A stretch of 64,000 bases of DNA from Sugiyamaella lignohabitans (lineage: Eukaryota; Ascomycota; Dipodascomycetes; Dipodascales; Trichomonascaceae), in assembly GCF_001640025.1 (NCBI RefSeq), contig NC_031672.1, forward strand, positions 4,898,001 to 4,962,000. Reading direction: 5' to 3'. A program made the position numbers and the translations under genes. Positions 1 through 10,388 of the stretch are shown piece after piece. How positions within the stretch are numbered: position 1 is the stretch's first letter; every line of letters begins with the position of its first letter. Below the pieces are notes generated by a model. The model made no database searches and had not been told where the DNA came from. It saw only the letters and a list, made by a program, of their open reading frames with translations.

Positions 1-136
1 GCCCTGGCTAACGGTATTCAAATGAATTATATCTGGAGACCAATTACACTGACTAGCGGAAGCTGCTATTTTTCAGACAAGCGTATCTCACTTAGACACT
101 TGGCGTCTGTGCAATATATTTAATCATCTATACATA

Positions 137-1372
137 CTATGAAAAAAACCGTGAGTAATTAAGCCGAATAATGTTGAGAATAAGTAGGATATTTAGAGGT
201 ACACTAAAGATCTGGAATGCCTGGAAAGGAGACTCAAGTTTGACATCAGCAGTCACAGGTGGATCGACCTCATCGGGAGAATCATCGGCAAACTTACCAC
301 TAGTGGTAAAGTTATCTAGCATTTGGTCTTTTTCATACCAGAACTTCAAAGTCCACTGTTCAAATTCCTTCTCGTCTTGATATGGAATATCTTTGATGGC
401 AATTCTTCTCCAGTACATCACAATTCGTGATGGACTGATACCACGAAGATACATATTACGTAAAGTGAAGAAGTCTTCACCATACACCCCCTTAGGTATA
501 CCTGAATAGTGAATGGTAGCATCATAAAGATATTCAATCGAGGTGTCCAGTTCTAATAATGATTTTCGCAATCCCCGAACTCGTGGGAGGAGAACATGGC
601 GAGGGATTTCGAGATCTGCTTTTTTTCCATATTCCGTAGACTTCCGTACTCCATTGCGACTAAATGTAGTACCCTCCGGAAACAGGGTCAGCCAGGCCGG
701 CCAATCGCTCTCGTTATTGATACGTTGTAGGCCCGAAGTTAGCACCTGTTCATCTTGTGACCACTTTCTATTCAAAAAAATAAACCCATATATTTGCATG
801 CCCCAGCCCCAGATAGGGATCTTTTTAAGCGAGTCTTTCAACATGATATAAATGCCACCATGGGCACGGGCGGTATAGGCAATATACCATAAGAAAACCC
901 AATCAGAGTAGAGCTGGTGATTAGAAATAACAATTGCCCTATCAGGGATCTTAGTTTGAAGTAAAGATTTCTCATCAAGAGAAAAAATACCTTTCACAGA
1001 CTTGTCTCCGCTGACAGTCACTTTCACTGGCGTCCAATATTGAGTAACAACCACCAGAAGAAGCCCAAATGACTGTTTCGTGAAATCCACCCACGCATGA
1101 AAAAATGGCTCCGACACATATTTGATAGGATAGCCAACAAGCTGTGTCCCATATATACACACTGAGCTTACAATAAAAAAAATTACTAGGCTAATGCATC
1201 GCACAGTTTGCATAAAGACCCCATGTTGAGGTGCGACTAAAGACTCCGGCAGGGCCTGTGACACAGACTCCCTAGGAAAAATTCCCGCCTGTGACTCTGA
1301 CGGATTATCCAAATTCGTAGATGACCCATTGACTTCGTTGCCAGTACTATTTTTGGCTGAATCTCCAGCCAT
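137..1372 (-). CDS. Lysophospholipid acyltransferase, Psi1/Cst26-like
   Basis: The 411-aa protein is an integral-membrane acyltransferase of the PlsC/LPLAT family. It resembles the yeast Cst26/Psi1 and YDR018C group, which put acyl chains on lysophospholipids, notably phosphatidylinositol. The catalytic HX4D motif is visible as NHQLYSD near residue 151. The second block, FPEGTTFSRNG, lies near residue 231 and binds the glycerol-phosphate group. A hydrophobic segment at about residues 55-80 and another at about 388-405 suggest N- and C-terminal membrane anchors, probably in the ER. Length matches the roughly 400-aa family size, and the ATG at 1372 is the first in the frame. It is transcribed away from the MFS gene across a 944-bp spacer. 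Family assignment is firm; acyl-acceptor specificity is inferred. Confidence 0.88.
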   Translation of the reverse strand: MAGDSAKNSTGNEVNGSSTNLDNPSESQAGIFPRESVSQALPESLVAPQHGVFMQTVRCISLVIFFIVSSVCIYGTQLVGYPIKYVSEPFFHAWVDFTKQSFGLLLVVVTQYWTPVKVTVSGDKSVKGIFSLDEKSLLQTKIPDRAIVISNHQLYSDWVFLWYIAYTARAHGGIYIMLKDSLKKIPIWGWGMQIYGFIFLNRKWSQDEQVLTSGLQRINNESDWPAWLTLFPEGTTFSRNGVRKSTEYGKKADLEIPRHVLLPRVRGLRKSLLELDTSIEYLYDATIHYSGIPKGVYGEDFFTLRNMYLRGISPSRIVMYWRRIAIKDIPYQDEKEFEQWTLKFWYEKDQMLDNFTTSGKFADDSPDEVDPPVTADVKLESPFQAFQIFSVPLNILLILNIIRLNYSRFFS

Positions 1373-2316
1373 CCTGGAAGTTCTAGTGGCAAAAGGGTCT
1401 ATGTCTCAGTCTGTATATATGTAGTTGAACTGGAGAGAGTTTCAGGAAAATAAAGAAATCCGACTAGCCAATTCAGCGCAGCACAATCAGCTGTCAAGAT
1501 CTGGTTATTTCGGTATGGTTGCTGAGATATCTACAATAATTTACTGTTCAGCACCTGTGCATATCACATGGTACGAAAATGCGAGATCAAATCGTCTCAA
1601 TAAGCTCCGCTACGTGTATCACGTGACTGGGAATGGTGGGGTATATGAGCAAGGTACCTGACATCTTGGCTCTAGCTGTACTGTCGGTCCGAATAATCGC
1701 TTCGTTGATGCCGAGAGCTACTGTGGAGGAGGAGGGTGAAGTACGAAGATTATTACACAAACATTTCGAAAACAAATATTGTTTTTACAACCCCTCTAGA
1801 CTAAGCCCAAAAGCCCTAATTTATATAATATATATGATAGAAAATTGATTGAAGTGTTCACGAAGCACATCTATCACCACAACTATCTCTCATCTCTCCT
1901 TCCCTGCATGTCGGCTGCACCAACACCCGAACTAGCCAAACCAGCCTAATTTTGCGCAAGCAGATCCGGACTCCGAAGATCATCATCGCGGAACAAAAAA
2001 ACCGCTGGATCATCTGTCTCAACTTATATAACTCAACTTCTTCTGATTTCTCTCACTGAATATTATATCGAGTCCTGATGTATAGATCAGTGAGTACGAC
2101 TGGAAATTATTTCATTGGATCTAGCTTTGGCACAGATGCATCTACCTCGATCTCATCGATGAATTATTGATTTCGAAAGTCCATCTCATATAGCCCTAAT
2201 CTTTATTGTCTCCACAAATTTTCTCATTTTTTTTTATTTTGATATTTATTTATTACTGGGTCTCTTATTAATTTTTTTGTTTCTGTTTAAAACTAATCCC
2301 TTTTGCATACTTCACT
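1373..2316. other. Divergent promoter region, acyltransferase / MFS transporter
   Basis: No convincing gene lies in these 944 bp. Open frames of up to 78 codons overlap on both strands and have no family features. The part nearest the MFS start is pyrimidine-rich with T-runs (2220-2290), typical of a yeast leader. A TATA-like run, tatataatatatat, lies near 1820-1835. Confidence 0.5.
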
Positions 2317-4167
2317 ATGTCAGACCCAATAAAGAGGATGGGCGATGCCAAAGAAGTGGAGAATAATAACGGAGAAGAAGCAATAGCTCCAAATAATGTG
2401 TCTGATATGCTGGTAGGCGAGCAGCTGGATGTTAACTCGTCTCATCTCTCTGATGATGCTATACATGCTGAACCGGAGCCTTTCCATACTGTGGAAGAAG
2501 TCACACAGAAAGAGAATGTCACAGTTGAGGATATTGTGACTCGGCCTCCATCTTCGCCAGTCCCTATCTCTCAAAGAAGAGGACTTTTTTCTAGTCTCAC
2601 ACTCATCCCCGAACAAGAAACTGCTCTGGGCCATACGGATACGACAAAGAAGCTTATTGTCGCACAAGTTTCATTTGCTGCTGTTATTGCTCCAATGGGA
2701 GCGTCAATTCTGCTGCCTGCACTCACAAACTTGGCAGATGACCTTCATGTGACAACATCTGTTGTCAATGTATCTTTCGGCTTATATATTTTAAGTTTGG
2801 GCATATTTCCTTTATGGTGGTCTGGAACCTCTGAGTTGTATGGTCGTCGTTCGGTATATGTTATTTCTTTTCTACTATACACTCTATTTACCATTGGATG
2901 TGCGCTCTGTAAATCTATTGCGGCTCTAATGATTCTCAGAATACTTTCCGGAGGGGCTGCTGCTGCTGTTCAAGCAGTTGGTGCAGGTACGATTGGCGAT
3001 ATTTATGTTACCACCCAAAGAGGACGGGCAATGGGCTATTTCTATCTAGGTCCATTATGTGGCCCGTTATTTGCTCCAATTCTTGGTGGTGTACTTACCA
3101 CAAAATGGGGCTGGAGAGGCACCATGTGGTTTTGTGTCATTCTAGGAGGCATAATGACGGTGGTGCTTCTTTTTTTTCTTCCAGAAACTTTGAAGAGGAC
3201 TACTCCAATAGTTGTGGAGCAGAGTCGCCGTAACAGCATACTTCGTGTTCTCAGTCCAAAAAGTAGTATAGGAAGCCGTGTTGAAGCCCACGAAGACAAC
3301 AACATTGTTGCTGATGCTTTAGTACCGGTTCCGTCCAGGACTTCACGTGTAGCCAATGTCGATTTAGAACACGGCCATGGTGGAATGTTTGGTCAACTCC
3401 ACAAATTTCATATCCCTCATGTTAATCATAATCATGAGAAAGCGGTAGACCCAAATCATGAAAGTGTTAAGAAGAAGATACTTGAGGTATTCTTGAGGCC
3501 GTTGAAAGCTTTCAAGTTTCTGAAGTATCCACCAGTGCCTTTATCAATGGTGTACAGTAGTTATTGCTTCTTTACCTTATACTTTCTGAATATTGGTATC
3601 GAAAGCTTATATTCCTCCCAGCCATACATGTACAAATCAATAATCATAGGCTTGCTTTATATTCCCAATTCCGTCGGTTACGTCATCTCAAGTATTGGTA
3701 ACGGATATTGGAGTGATTATGTTATTGACCGGTCCATTAAAAAGCACGGCAGAGTTATCCCAGAAGCTCGATTATCTGAAAGCGTATATTTGGCAGCGGT
3801 AATATTCCCACTGTCGCTTGTTCTGTTCGGCTGGGCTGGTCATTTTAAAACTTTCTGGTTGGTACCCTTGGTGGGTACGTTCTTTTTTGGGTTTTCCTCA
3901 ATGCTTATCTTCGGCAATGTTACAACATATTTGGTTGATGTACTACCTGGAAGAGGGTCATCAGGGGTCGCATTGAATAACTTGTTTAGAATGATACTTG
4001 CTGCTATTGCTACATTTGTAGCAGATCCGCTGCAAGACAGACTTGGATTTGGCTGGTTATACACTATGTTGGCAATTGGTTCCTTACTTGCATTTACCAG
4101 CATTTTATCTATTAAAAAGTGGGGTCCCCGATGGAGAGAGAATTACGATATTACAAAGCTCTATTGA
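2317..4167 (+). CDS. MFS drug:H+ antiporter, DHA1 family (Qdr3/Dtr1-like)
   Basis: The 616-aa transporter has 12 predicted transmembrane helices in two six-helix halves. A hydrophilic N-terminus of about 110 residues and a long central cytoplasmic loop (about 295-390) flank them. The DHA1 hallmark appears after TM2 as WWSGTSELYGRR, a motif A variant. A motif-C-like segment, GPLCGPLFAPILGG, lies in TM5 near residues 247-260. Yeast relatives are Qdr3 and Dtr1, plasma-membrane or spore-membrane exporters of drugs, polyamines or bisformyl dityrosine. The central loop is unusually rich in histidine (about residues 350-385). The ATG at 2317 is the first in frame. Substrate cannot be read from the sequence; the family call is firm. 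Confidence 0.85.
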   Translation: MSDPIKRMGDAKEVENNNGEEAIAPNNVSDMLVGEQLDVNSSHLSDDAIHAEPEPFHTVEEVTQKENVTVEDIVTRPPSSPVPISQRRGLFSSLTLIPEQETALGHTDTTKKLIVAQVSFAAVIAPMGASILLPALTNLADDLHVTTSVVNVSFGLYILSLGIFPLWWSGTSELYGRRSVYVISFLLYTLFTIGCALCKSIAALMILRILSGGAAAAVQAVGAGTIGDIYVTTQRGRAMGYFYLGPLCGPLFAPILGGVLTTKWGWRGTMWFCVILGGIMTVVLLFFLPETLKRTTPIVVEQSRRNSILRVLSPKSSIGSRVEAHEDNNIVADALVPVPSRTSRVANVDLEHGHGGMFGQLHKFHIPHVNHNHEKAVDPNHESVKKKILEVFLRPLKAFKFLKYPPVPLSMVYSSYCFFTLYFLNIGIESLYSSQPYMYKSIIIGLLYIPNSVGYVISSIGNGYWSDYVIDRSIKKHGRVIPEARLSESVYLAAVIFPLSLVLFGWAGHFKTFWLVPLVGTFFFGFSSMLIFGNVTTYLVDVLPGRGSSGVALNNLFRMILAAIATFVADPLQDRLGFGWLYTMLAIGSLLAFTSILSIKKWGPRWRENYDITKLY

Positions 4168-4437
4168 TAATTTTATCAAGAGATGTATAGAATTAGTTTG
4201 TTTTTGAAACATCTGCATAAGTAATACCTTTTTTTGAGGCATGCAGGCACGGATCTGCAGGGAAAACTTAAAACATATTAGGTACCCCTGGATCATGATA
4301 CAAATATAGTAGAGAGAATAGTACATTAGCTTGTTTCAGATTTAGTTTCATAGAGAAGTAAATTTAATGACTTCATATAGATTCGCTCCTTGACTATATA
4401 AGTAGACTGTATATCCCTACCAGTATTTTGCGGTACC

Positions 4438-5275
4438 GTGAATACCATGCTCCTCGACCGCAAGTTGTTAAGCATGCTTCCAAGAAGTATTGCAGCAATT
4501 TCTTTATTTGTTAGTCTGTTTCTTCTGTCGTTTCTATTGGTTTCCTGTTCTTCAGCCAATGCTGTTTTTGACAACGTGTATATCATTGAGTATCAGTATA
4601 ATAGTAATTCTTCGGTCTTCCCATCCGTCGAACAAAGCTATCAAGAACCGAAAACAGATTCTAATTTTGCCTTGACAAAAGTAAGAGCTGGACTATTAGG
4701 TGAGTAGGTAATCAGGTGGCCAGTCAAGTCTGCTTATAATCTGTTCTAACCTTAAAGCTTTGTGCATAAATGGCGTTCAAGGTTCAACTTGTGCTTGGAA
4801 AAACAACATTACCGCTCTCCAGGTTTTCGAGCCTCTGTCCTTTTACAATGGAACTTCATCTTTGCTTCTTGGCACACTGAATCCATTACATCTTGCTGAT
4901 GACTTTTCAACCCAGGTTATCAACCCTTACATGCTCATTATATCACTAGTCCTTATTGTCTTGACGTTGTGTGGGACATTTTTCCAATTTGTTCCCTATT
5001 TACCTCAGACCCACCTAATTCACAAAGGCACCTTGATTTCAAATATAGTCTCATGGTTATTTTGGACTGTAGGCGCCATATGGATAGAAATCGCTACAAA
5101 TGCCGTTTGCCATTCAGTCTCCACATCAAGTGCTAATATTCTTGTTGCCTCAAGGGGCGAAAGGGCTAGTGCAATGTCATGGGCATCTGTGGCCTTCTTA
5201 GCAGTTAGCTCAGGTATTTCGACAGTAATGTATACGCGCCAGGTAAGAGGGCCTGCTAAAGCCGCCGTTGCTTAG
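4438..5275 (+). CDS. Fig1-like four-pass membrane protein (one intron)
   Basis: Two exons, 4438-4699 and 4758-5275, join to a 259-aa protein. The 58-nt intron starts GTGAGT, has branch site TTCTAAC at 4744-4750 and ends AAG. The exon lengths sum to 780 nt, which keeps frame. One hydrophobic segment lies near residues 16-38. An extracellular loop carries a G-hydrophobic-hydrophobic-A-x-C...C motif that spans the splice (GLLALC then a second Cys after CINGVQGST). Three more helices follow. This matches the claudin-like Fig1/Dni family motif, whose members help mating-cell fusion and low-affinity calcium entry. The SUR7/PalI family is the main alternative. The calls of an intron and of four passes are stronger than the exact family. 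Confidence 0.65.
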
Positions 5276-5710
5276 CATATCAAGCTGCAAGGTATGTAGT
5301 TTAACAGGAAACTCTTCAAGATCTTAATGCAAGATAAGCTATCCATCAGCGTTATCATGATGTAATACTTTTGGGGTAAAAAGTCGACATGCATATTCTA
5401 TAAAACGACTTTAGCAAATAGCTGACACCTCACATGGCGATGTCCACTCACTAAATCCACCATCTACTATCATCCGAGGTTCCAGTTTGCGAATTGAACA
5501 CAGGAATATGTTTATATTTAAAGTCTGACCGAGCTTCATGCAAGTTGTGTATTTTGTAAACTCGTCCTCTGATTCAGTTTTCTTGTATATTGCTACTCCG
5601 CATTCGAGCAATCACAGATCAAGTCGACTTATCTTTTCTCCTTACTATAACTCGTGAAGTTGAAGACTTGTCTTCGACTTTTTTTATCGATGACAATAAC
5701 TACCACTAAA
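5276..5710. other. Spacer upstream of HRD1
   Basis: This 435-bp stretch holds the 3' end of the Fig1-like gene and the promoter of HRD1. A 66-codon minus-strand frame (5411-5611) has no recognisable feature and is treated as chance. Confidence 0.4.
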
Positions 5711-7342
5711 ATGAGGTTCATAGGCTATATTAGTATTAGCACGCTTCTAGCAATAGGCGTGATACTACTGGCCTTCGTTGAACGACCCAATTTCTATTCG
5801 GCATGTATTGCTATTTCTCAAAATAGTGCGAGTCTGTTCACACTTATAAACATGGCAATGATACTGGTGCTATTATTAGGAAAATTGCTTCAGCTTGCAT
5901 TTTTTGGTCATCTTCGAGCATTGGAGTTGGAACACCTTTATGAAAGGACATGGTATGCGGTAATGGAAACCTTCCTTGCGATGACCATTTTCCATGATGA
6001 GTTCACTTTTCAATTTGCATTGATGTTTTCTATCCTGACGTTCCTAAGGGTGTTTCATTGGATTGCTGCGGATAGAGTAGACCTCATTTTCCAGGCTACC
6101 CATCCACCCAGTTTCGTTAGTAAAACCAGACTGTGGGTGGCGTTATGTGCCCTAATGGCTGGTGATATCAGTGTGTTCATGTACTGTGGGTCAGAAGTTC
6201 TCGAACATGGTCCTGGAACAATGGTTATGTTTGCTTTTGAGTTTGCTGTTTTAACAAATTCGTTACTCAATTCGATTGGCAAGTACTCACTGAATCTTAT
6301 TGAATGTCATTACCTAGTGGTCAATGAAGACGAAGATAGCTGGGAGCCAAAAGGCACATACACATTTGTTCTGGAAGTGGTTTCTGATACCATTCGTCTG
6401 ACAGCATATGTAACATTGTTCATGTTCTTGCTTGATCCCTATGGAATTCCTTTGCATATTTTCCGAGATGTGTATACTACAGCTATGAACTTGTTTAGCC
6501 GGTATCGTGATTTTATTCGATTTAGACGTGCTCGAGCCAGGATGGATGAGCAGATTGCTGATGCTGTTACTGAGGATCTACATAGAGACTCAGTTTGTAT
6601 CATATGTCGAGAAGAAATGGAAGTCAACCGTGATAGAGCTCACAGGTATACTCCAAAGAAGCTCCCGTGTGGTCATGTGATTCATCACGGATGTCTAAAA
6701 AGCTGGCTAGAAAGATCTCAACGCTGTCCTACATGTCGTAGACCTGTAATGGATGCGAACGATGAACAGCAACAGCAACAACAGCAACAGCAACAGCAAC
6801 AAGCAGAGCAACTACAAGCTCAGCAGCGAGAAGAACAGGCGCCGGGAAGAGTTCTTGGGACCATACAGTTACAGCAACAACACCCACCCAATGGGGAGCC
6901 GAATAGTGAGATATTACGTATTCACCCGGTATCGACGAACAACGGCATTCATAATTCACCATCTTCCAGTACTCAGCATTCATCCCAATCTCTTGAAAGT
7001 AATCGAAACCAGCAAGCATTGATCATCGACTCTCAGATAGTTATACCCAGTGGCTGGGTGGCTTTTAGGGCACGAAACTCATCTGAGGGCCAGCAAGTGA
7101 AACTAAATGAGCACACATGGGCTACTGTTACTGGCCCTACAGTATTATTAGACACTGACAAGACCTTGGAAGAAGTACGGCTAAGTTCATCTCCCGATGA
7201 CAAACTAAAAGCAATTGAAAAATTATTGAGTAATATGGAGAGGACTCAGAGCGAATTTGAGACAGTTATTGGCCAGCTTCGTCAAGCTGCGGAGTCATTA
7301 AAAGGTTCATCAAATATCGACACCGAAGTCGAAAAAGATTAG
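5711..7342 (+). CDS. HRD1: ERAD E3 ubiquitin ligase Hrd1 (synoviolin)
   Basis: A multi-pass ER membrane ubiquitin ligase that retrotranslocates and ubiquitinates misfolded ER proteins with Hrd3, Der1 and Ubc7. The N-terminal half is a bundle of hydrophobic helices. It holds family blocks such as LRALELEHLYERTWYAVMET and FHWIAADRVDL, which closely resemble human SYVN1. A RING-H2 finger starts CIICREEM near residue 295. It continues with CGHVIHHGCLKSWL and ends CPTCRRPV. A 12-glutamine tract and a Gln/Ser-rich tail follow, then a C-terminal coiled coil. The frame stays open upstream from a GTG; ATGs are at 5690 and 5711. I prefer 5711, with an AAAATG context and MRF start like relatives, giving 543 aa. 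Confidence 0.93.
   Translation: MRFIGYISISTLLAIGVILLAFVERPNFYSACIAISQNSASLFTLINMAMILVLLLGKLLQLAFFGHLRALELEHLYERTWYAVMETFLAMTIFHDEFTFQFALMFSILTFLRVFHWIAADRVDLIFQATHPPSFVSKTRLWVALCALMAGDISVFMYCGSEVLEHGPGTMVMFAFEFAVLTNSLLNSIGKYSLNLIECHYLVVNEDEDSWEPKGTYTFVLEVVSDTIRLTAYVTLFMFLLDPYGIPLHIFRDVYTTAMNLFSRYRDFIRFRRARARMDEQIADAVTEDLHRDSVCIICREEMEVNRDRAHRYTPKKLPCGHVIHHGCLKSWLERSQRCPTCRRPVMDANDEQQQQQQQQQQQQAEQLQAQQREEQAPGRVLGTIQLQQQHPPNGEPNSEILRIHPVSTNNGIHNSPSSSTQHSSQSLESNRNQQALIIDSQIVIPSGWVAFRARNSSEGQQVKLNEHTWATVTGPTVLLDTDKTLEEVRLSSSPDDKLKAIEKLLSNMERTQSEFETVIGQLRQAAESLKGSSNIDTEVEKD
6767..6802 (+). repeat. CAG/CAA glutamine repeat in HRD1
   Basis: Twelve consecutive Gln codons mix CAG and CAA just after the RING finger. 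A second looser Gln-rich patch follows to about 6880. The tract is probably length-variable between strains. Confidence 0.9.
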
Positions 7343-7450
7343 GCTGGTTGACTATGAAAAGGCATCTTATTTATCTATTTAATAAACTATATTTTCGATG
7401 GGATTAAATCTTCTATGGGGATCTACGAATTTTTATCACGAGATTTGCTT

Positions 7451-8689
7451 TTAAAGCTTATCCGTAGTCACTGCAACATTCGCAGGCAGATGGATGATAG
7501 ACGAGCGTCCAAAGAGTGGAACAGGCTTCTTCTTGTCCCCTTCTTTTGTATTTAGCATTTTCCCCTTCTCTTCATCCCATTGCTCAAAAGTGATTTTTTG
7601 CCAATTAGATGGAGTGCTGATCCCCTGTCTTCTCAGCTTCGGCGATTCAAGGCCATCGGGATCGATTACAGTCGTAAGAGCTGGGTCACAAAAGTAGACA
7701 AGTGTCATACGACGGAAGTTTCGCTGATCGTCTGGTGGTGTTGTGACGCGGTGGATGCAAGATTTGAAGTAGCCTCCAGTGAGAAATTTCAAAGCATCGC
7801 CAACATTCACTATCAATCCCGAAGGAACATGGTTGACATATTTCCATTCATTGCTCTGATAATCCAAGATCTGTAATGACAAGATCGGCTGAGAAGTCAG
7901 GAAGGTAAAGCCACTGGCATCTGAATGTCCACGGAGCCAAGTCTTGCCACTCTTTTCGTCATCCTTTTGACTAGTGCTGTAGTACTGCATAAATCTACCG
8001 AATCCAGCTCCAGAGTTCCGAAGGTCATTTTCAATTACCTTGAAATAATTTCCCCATAAAGTACCCTCACGAAGTTCTAAGATGATGTCACAGAGAACAA
8101 GTATTTTTCTGAGCACCACATAATGAAGATATCGATAAAATTCTGCGACTTCCTGAAGGTAAGAGCGAACCAACTCAGGGTAGTGTCGTTTAACAAAATG
8201 GTCATCGTGTAGCATGTCTCTGAAGTTATAATGTTCTAAACTATCTCTTACACCATTCTGAAATACCCAGTAGCCACGGGGTTTAAATCCAGCTCCTCGT
8301 ACTATTCCTAGTGATTTATTTTTCTCCTCCTCAGAATTTCTTTCTCCGGCCATATATTGATCTTTGATCTCTTGAGGAAGTTCAAAGACCGATTGCGTGA
8401 AAGCACGAAGTGCTTCAAGTTTTTCCTCCTGAAATCCATGGCCAATTACAGAAAAAAAGCCCTGAGTAGTCAATGCCTTTTCTAACTGAGCAGCTAGTGA
8501 TCTTCGAATTTCAAGACCATCTTGCCCATAGGTGAACTTGGACAGATCTATTACTTGTAAGTTGACAACGTTGTTGGTGACCGTTGACAGTGGTGCTTGT
8601 AAAAACGGCCGCACATTATATTTTTGATCGATCAACTTTTTCTCACTTTCAGAGATAGCAAGTTTAGAAGCTGACCACACTTCAGTCAT
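7451..8689 (-). CDS. 2-oxoglutarate/Fe(II)-dependent oxygenase
   Basis: The 412-aa protein belongs to the isopenicillin-N-synthase-like branch of 2OG-Fe(II) oxygenases. The N-terminal DIOX_N part contains a dioxygenase-like segment (LTTQGFFSVIGHG). The C-terminal double-stranded beta helix shows the iron ligands: HSD near residue 254 (HxD) and the distal His in SCIHRVTT near 311. The 2OG-binding Arg lies in RRMTLVYF shortly after. Fungal relatives hydroxylate or demethylate small molecules, but their substrates are mostly unknown. It lies 173 bp downstream of the TENA-family gene on the same strand, which may be coincidence. Fold and cofactors are firm; substrate is unknown. Confidence 0.85.
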   Translation of the reverse strand: MTEVWSASKLAISESEKKLIDQKYNVRPFLQAPLSTVTNNVVNLQVIDLSKFTYGQDGLEIRRSLAAQLEKALTTQGFFSVIGHGFQEEKLEALRAFTQSVFELPQEIKDQYMAGERNSEEEKNKSLGIVRGAGFKPRGYWVFQNGVRDSLEHYNFRDMLHDDHFVKRHYPELVRSYLQEVAEFYRYLHYVVLRKILVLCDIILELREGTLWGNYFKVIENDLRNSGAGFGRFMQYYSTSQKDDEKSGKTWLRGHSDASGFTFLTSQPILSLQILDYQSNEWKYVNHVPSGLIVNVGDALKFLTGGYFKSCIHRVTTPPDDQRNFRRMTLVYFCDPALTTVIDPDGLESPKLRRQGISTPSNWQKITFEQWDEEKGKMLNTKEGDKKKPVPLFGRSSIIHLPANVAVTTDKL

Positions 8690-8862
8690 ATTGTGCTATA
8701 TAAGTTTTAATCAAAGTCGAAAGATTCGTAGACAGAAGCTTAATTCCGCGTCAATGAGCTCTGACTCCGTCATGTCTCACTGTATTGCGTGATGCAGCTG
8801 CACGGAGATAGCGGCTAGGGTAGAACTTTAAAGGCACTTCACATTACATCCAACAGAACAGT

Positions 8863-9630
8863 CTATCTGAGCCCAAATGATCCATCGAAGAAGTTTTTTT
8901 CATGCTTCAAGACATTTCTCACGGCATCCAAAACCAATGGCCGATTCGTTTCATCATCAAGAATCAATTGCTGTGTACTCTTTCCGAGTATGTTGACAAA
9001 TTCATCGAAATGGGGGTTCTTTCCCCACCAAGAAACAAACTCTTTCATACCTTGGTCAGCAGCATGGTTAAATTTCTCAGAATTAATAACCGATGCAAAA
9101 GAATCGCGGTAGCACTGTTCAATAATCCAATACAAGGCTATTAAATATTTCCAAGAGACTCTTGGGTCAGCCGCTACTTCCACAAGAAATTTGACATAGG
9201 AAATATTGAACGGGGAAACCTCATTATAAACCTGGGGGTACCTCTGTTCAATTTCTCTGAGTAGTTTCAAACCACCATACGCGTTTAATTCTTCTTCCAC
9301 TGTATCCTTGACTTCCGGAACAACAGGTAAAATGACCCCGTTTGCAGCTGCACGTTGACGGAAAAGAGCCAGCTCTTTTTTCAAAACCTCGAAGTTTCCC
9401 AGAATGGCATCCTTCAATGGCTTGTAAGCAGTTTCGGAGTCTGGAATCCTTTCACCTGTAGCAAGAGCGAAGGGAAAGACAAGTCTAACAAAGATATAGT
9501 CTTGGTAGAGCCAAGTATTGAACTGGTCAGAATGAAGAGTTCCATCTGCGAGTCCCAAAACAAAGTTAGAATTGAGGCTAGATGCTAGAAATGACTCCTT
9601 CACTCCCAACGAATTGACTAATTCTGACAT
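8863..9630 (-). CDS. TENA/THI-4 family protein (thiaminase-II fold)
   Basis: This 255-aa helical protein resembles the TENA/THI-4/PQQC family. Its blocks include the N-terminal NSNFVLGLADGTL and QFNTWLYQDYIFV, and a C-terminal YWIIEQCYRDSF region. Relatives salvage thiamine breakdown products by hydrolysing aminopyrimidines; in baker's yeast the domain occurs in Pet18 and at the end of Thi20. The open frame extends upstream to a TTG at 9672, but the first ATG is at 9630, and MSELVNSLG is a sensible family start. It is divergent from the small membrane-protein gene across a 177-bp spacer containing a TATA run. The active-site Cys was not assigned with certainty, so enzymatic activity is inferred. 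Confidence 0.8.
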   Translation of the reverse strand: MSELVNSLGVKESFLASSLNSNFVLGLADGTLHSDQFNTWLYQDYIFVRLVFPFALATGERIPDSETAYKPLKDAILGNFEVLKKELALFRQRAAANGVILPVVPEVKDTVEEELNAYGGLKLLREIEQRYPQVYNEVSPFNISYVKFLVEVAADPRVSWKYLIALYWIIEQCYRDSFASVINSEKFNHAADQGMKEFVSWWGKNPHFDEFVNILGKSTQQLILDDETNRPLVLDAVRNVLKHEKNFFDGSFGLR

Positions 9631-9807
9631 TTTCTTCTCAATGGATTTTAATGGGGCACTTAGGAAATACAAAGAGACGACTGCGGAAACAGAAACTGCA
9701 AGGAACAGACATGTGTATATATATATAGAAACCCTTATATATCGAGAAATAGATCATCAGGTCATTGGAAGAAATCGTACTTATATACTTGCTTCCAACT
9801 AAAAAGT

Positions 9808-10239
9808 ATGTTGACTGCTGATGATACTTGGCCCTTATGGGTAATATTACCGGGGATTATTGTTTCAATTTATCTCAGCCATCTCGATGTATCAGTCAAT
9901 ATTAAAATCTTGACTTTATTAACATTTATTTGGAACATTCACTTTCGCCTATACCCTACTTTTATCGATCAAGACAAGCAAGATAAAGGTTTTAAATCTT
10001 CCTCAGATAGGAAACCTTTGGATTACCCCTCTAGGCATTTTTGGAGCGTTTTGTCACTGATAGTGACTTCAGAATTGATCAGAGTTACGTTAGTGGACTT
10101 GATAAATGATTGGGCAAGTTTCGGAGCTCAGGGACTTGTCCAGGGCGCCATATCTCTTGTAGCTGGTCTCATAGGAGTTTCATTTTTATCTGACTTTGTT
10201 CTGGGCTGGATATTGGGTAAAAGAATAAAAATTTTTTAA
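9808..10239 (+). CDS. Small four-helix membrane protein, unknown function
   Basis: I do not recognise this 143-aa protein. It shows about four hydrophobic segments: residues 8-25, 30-45, roughly 78-97 and 110-138. A charged loop of about residues 55-75 is rich in Lys, Asp and Ser. The last residues, GKRIKIF, are basic, which would suit a cytosolic tail. The ATG at 9808 follows an A-rich context. The gene is divergent from the TENA-family gene and converges on RRN11 with 149 bp between stops. Isolation from other frames and consistent hydrophobic periodicity argue it is real. Confidence 0.65.
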   Translation: MLTADDTWPLWVILPGIIVSIYLSHLDVSVNIKILTLLTFIWNIHFRLYPTFIDQDKQDKGFKSSSDRKPLDYPSRHFWSVLSLIVTSELIRVTLVDLINDWASFGAQGLVQGAISLVAGLIGVSFLSDFVLGWILGKRIKIF

Positions 10240-10388
10240 ATTTTATTGAGAAATTGATGCAGTTTAACTCATTATTAGATGCATCACGCAACTGGGGAGC
10301 AATATCGACATCAAGCATACTAACATAATAAATAATTAATAACATATAAATAAATAAGTAAGAGCATCACAAAGATACAATCAAAAAG

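Noticed and set aside
5411..5611. 66-aa minus-strand frame in the HRD1 promoter
   Set aside because: No family features, overlaps the expected promoter and leader of HRD1.
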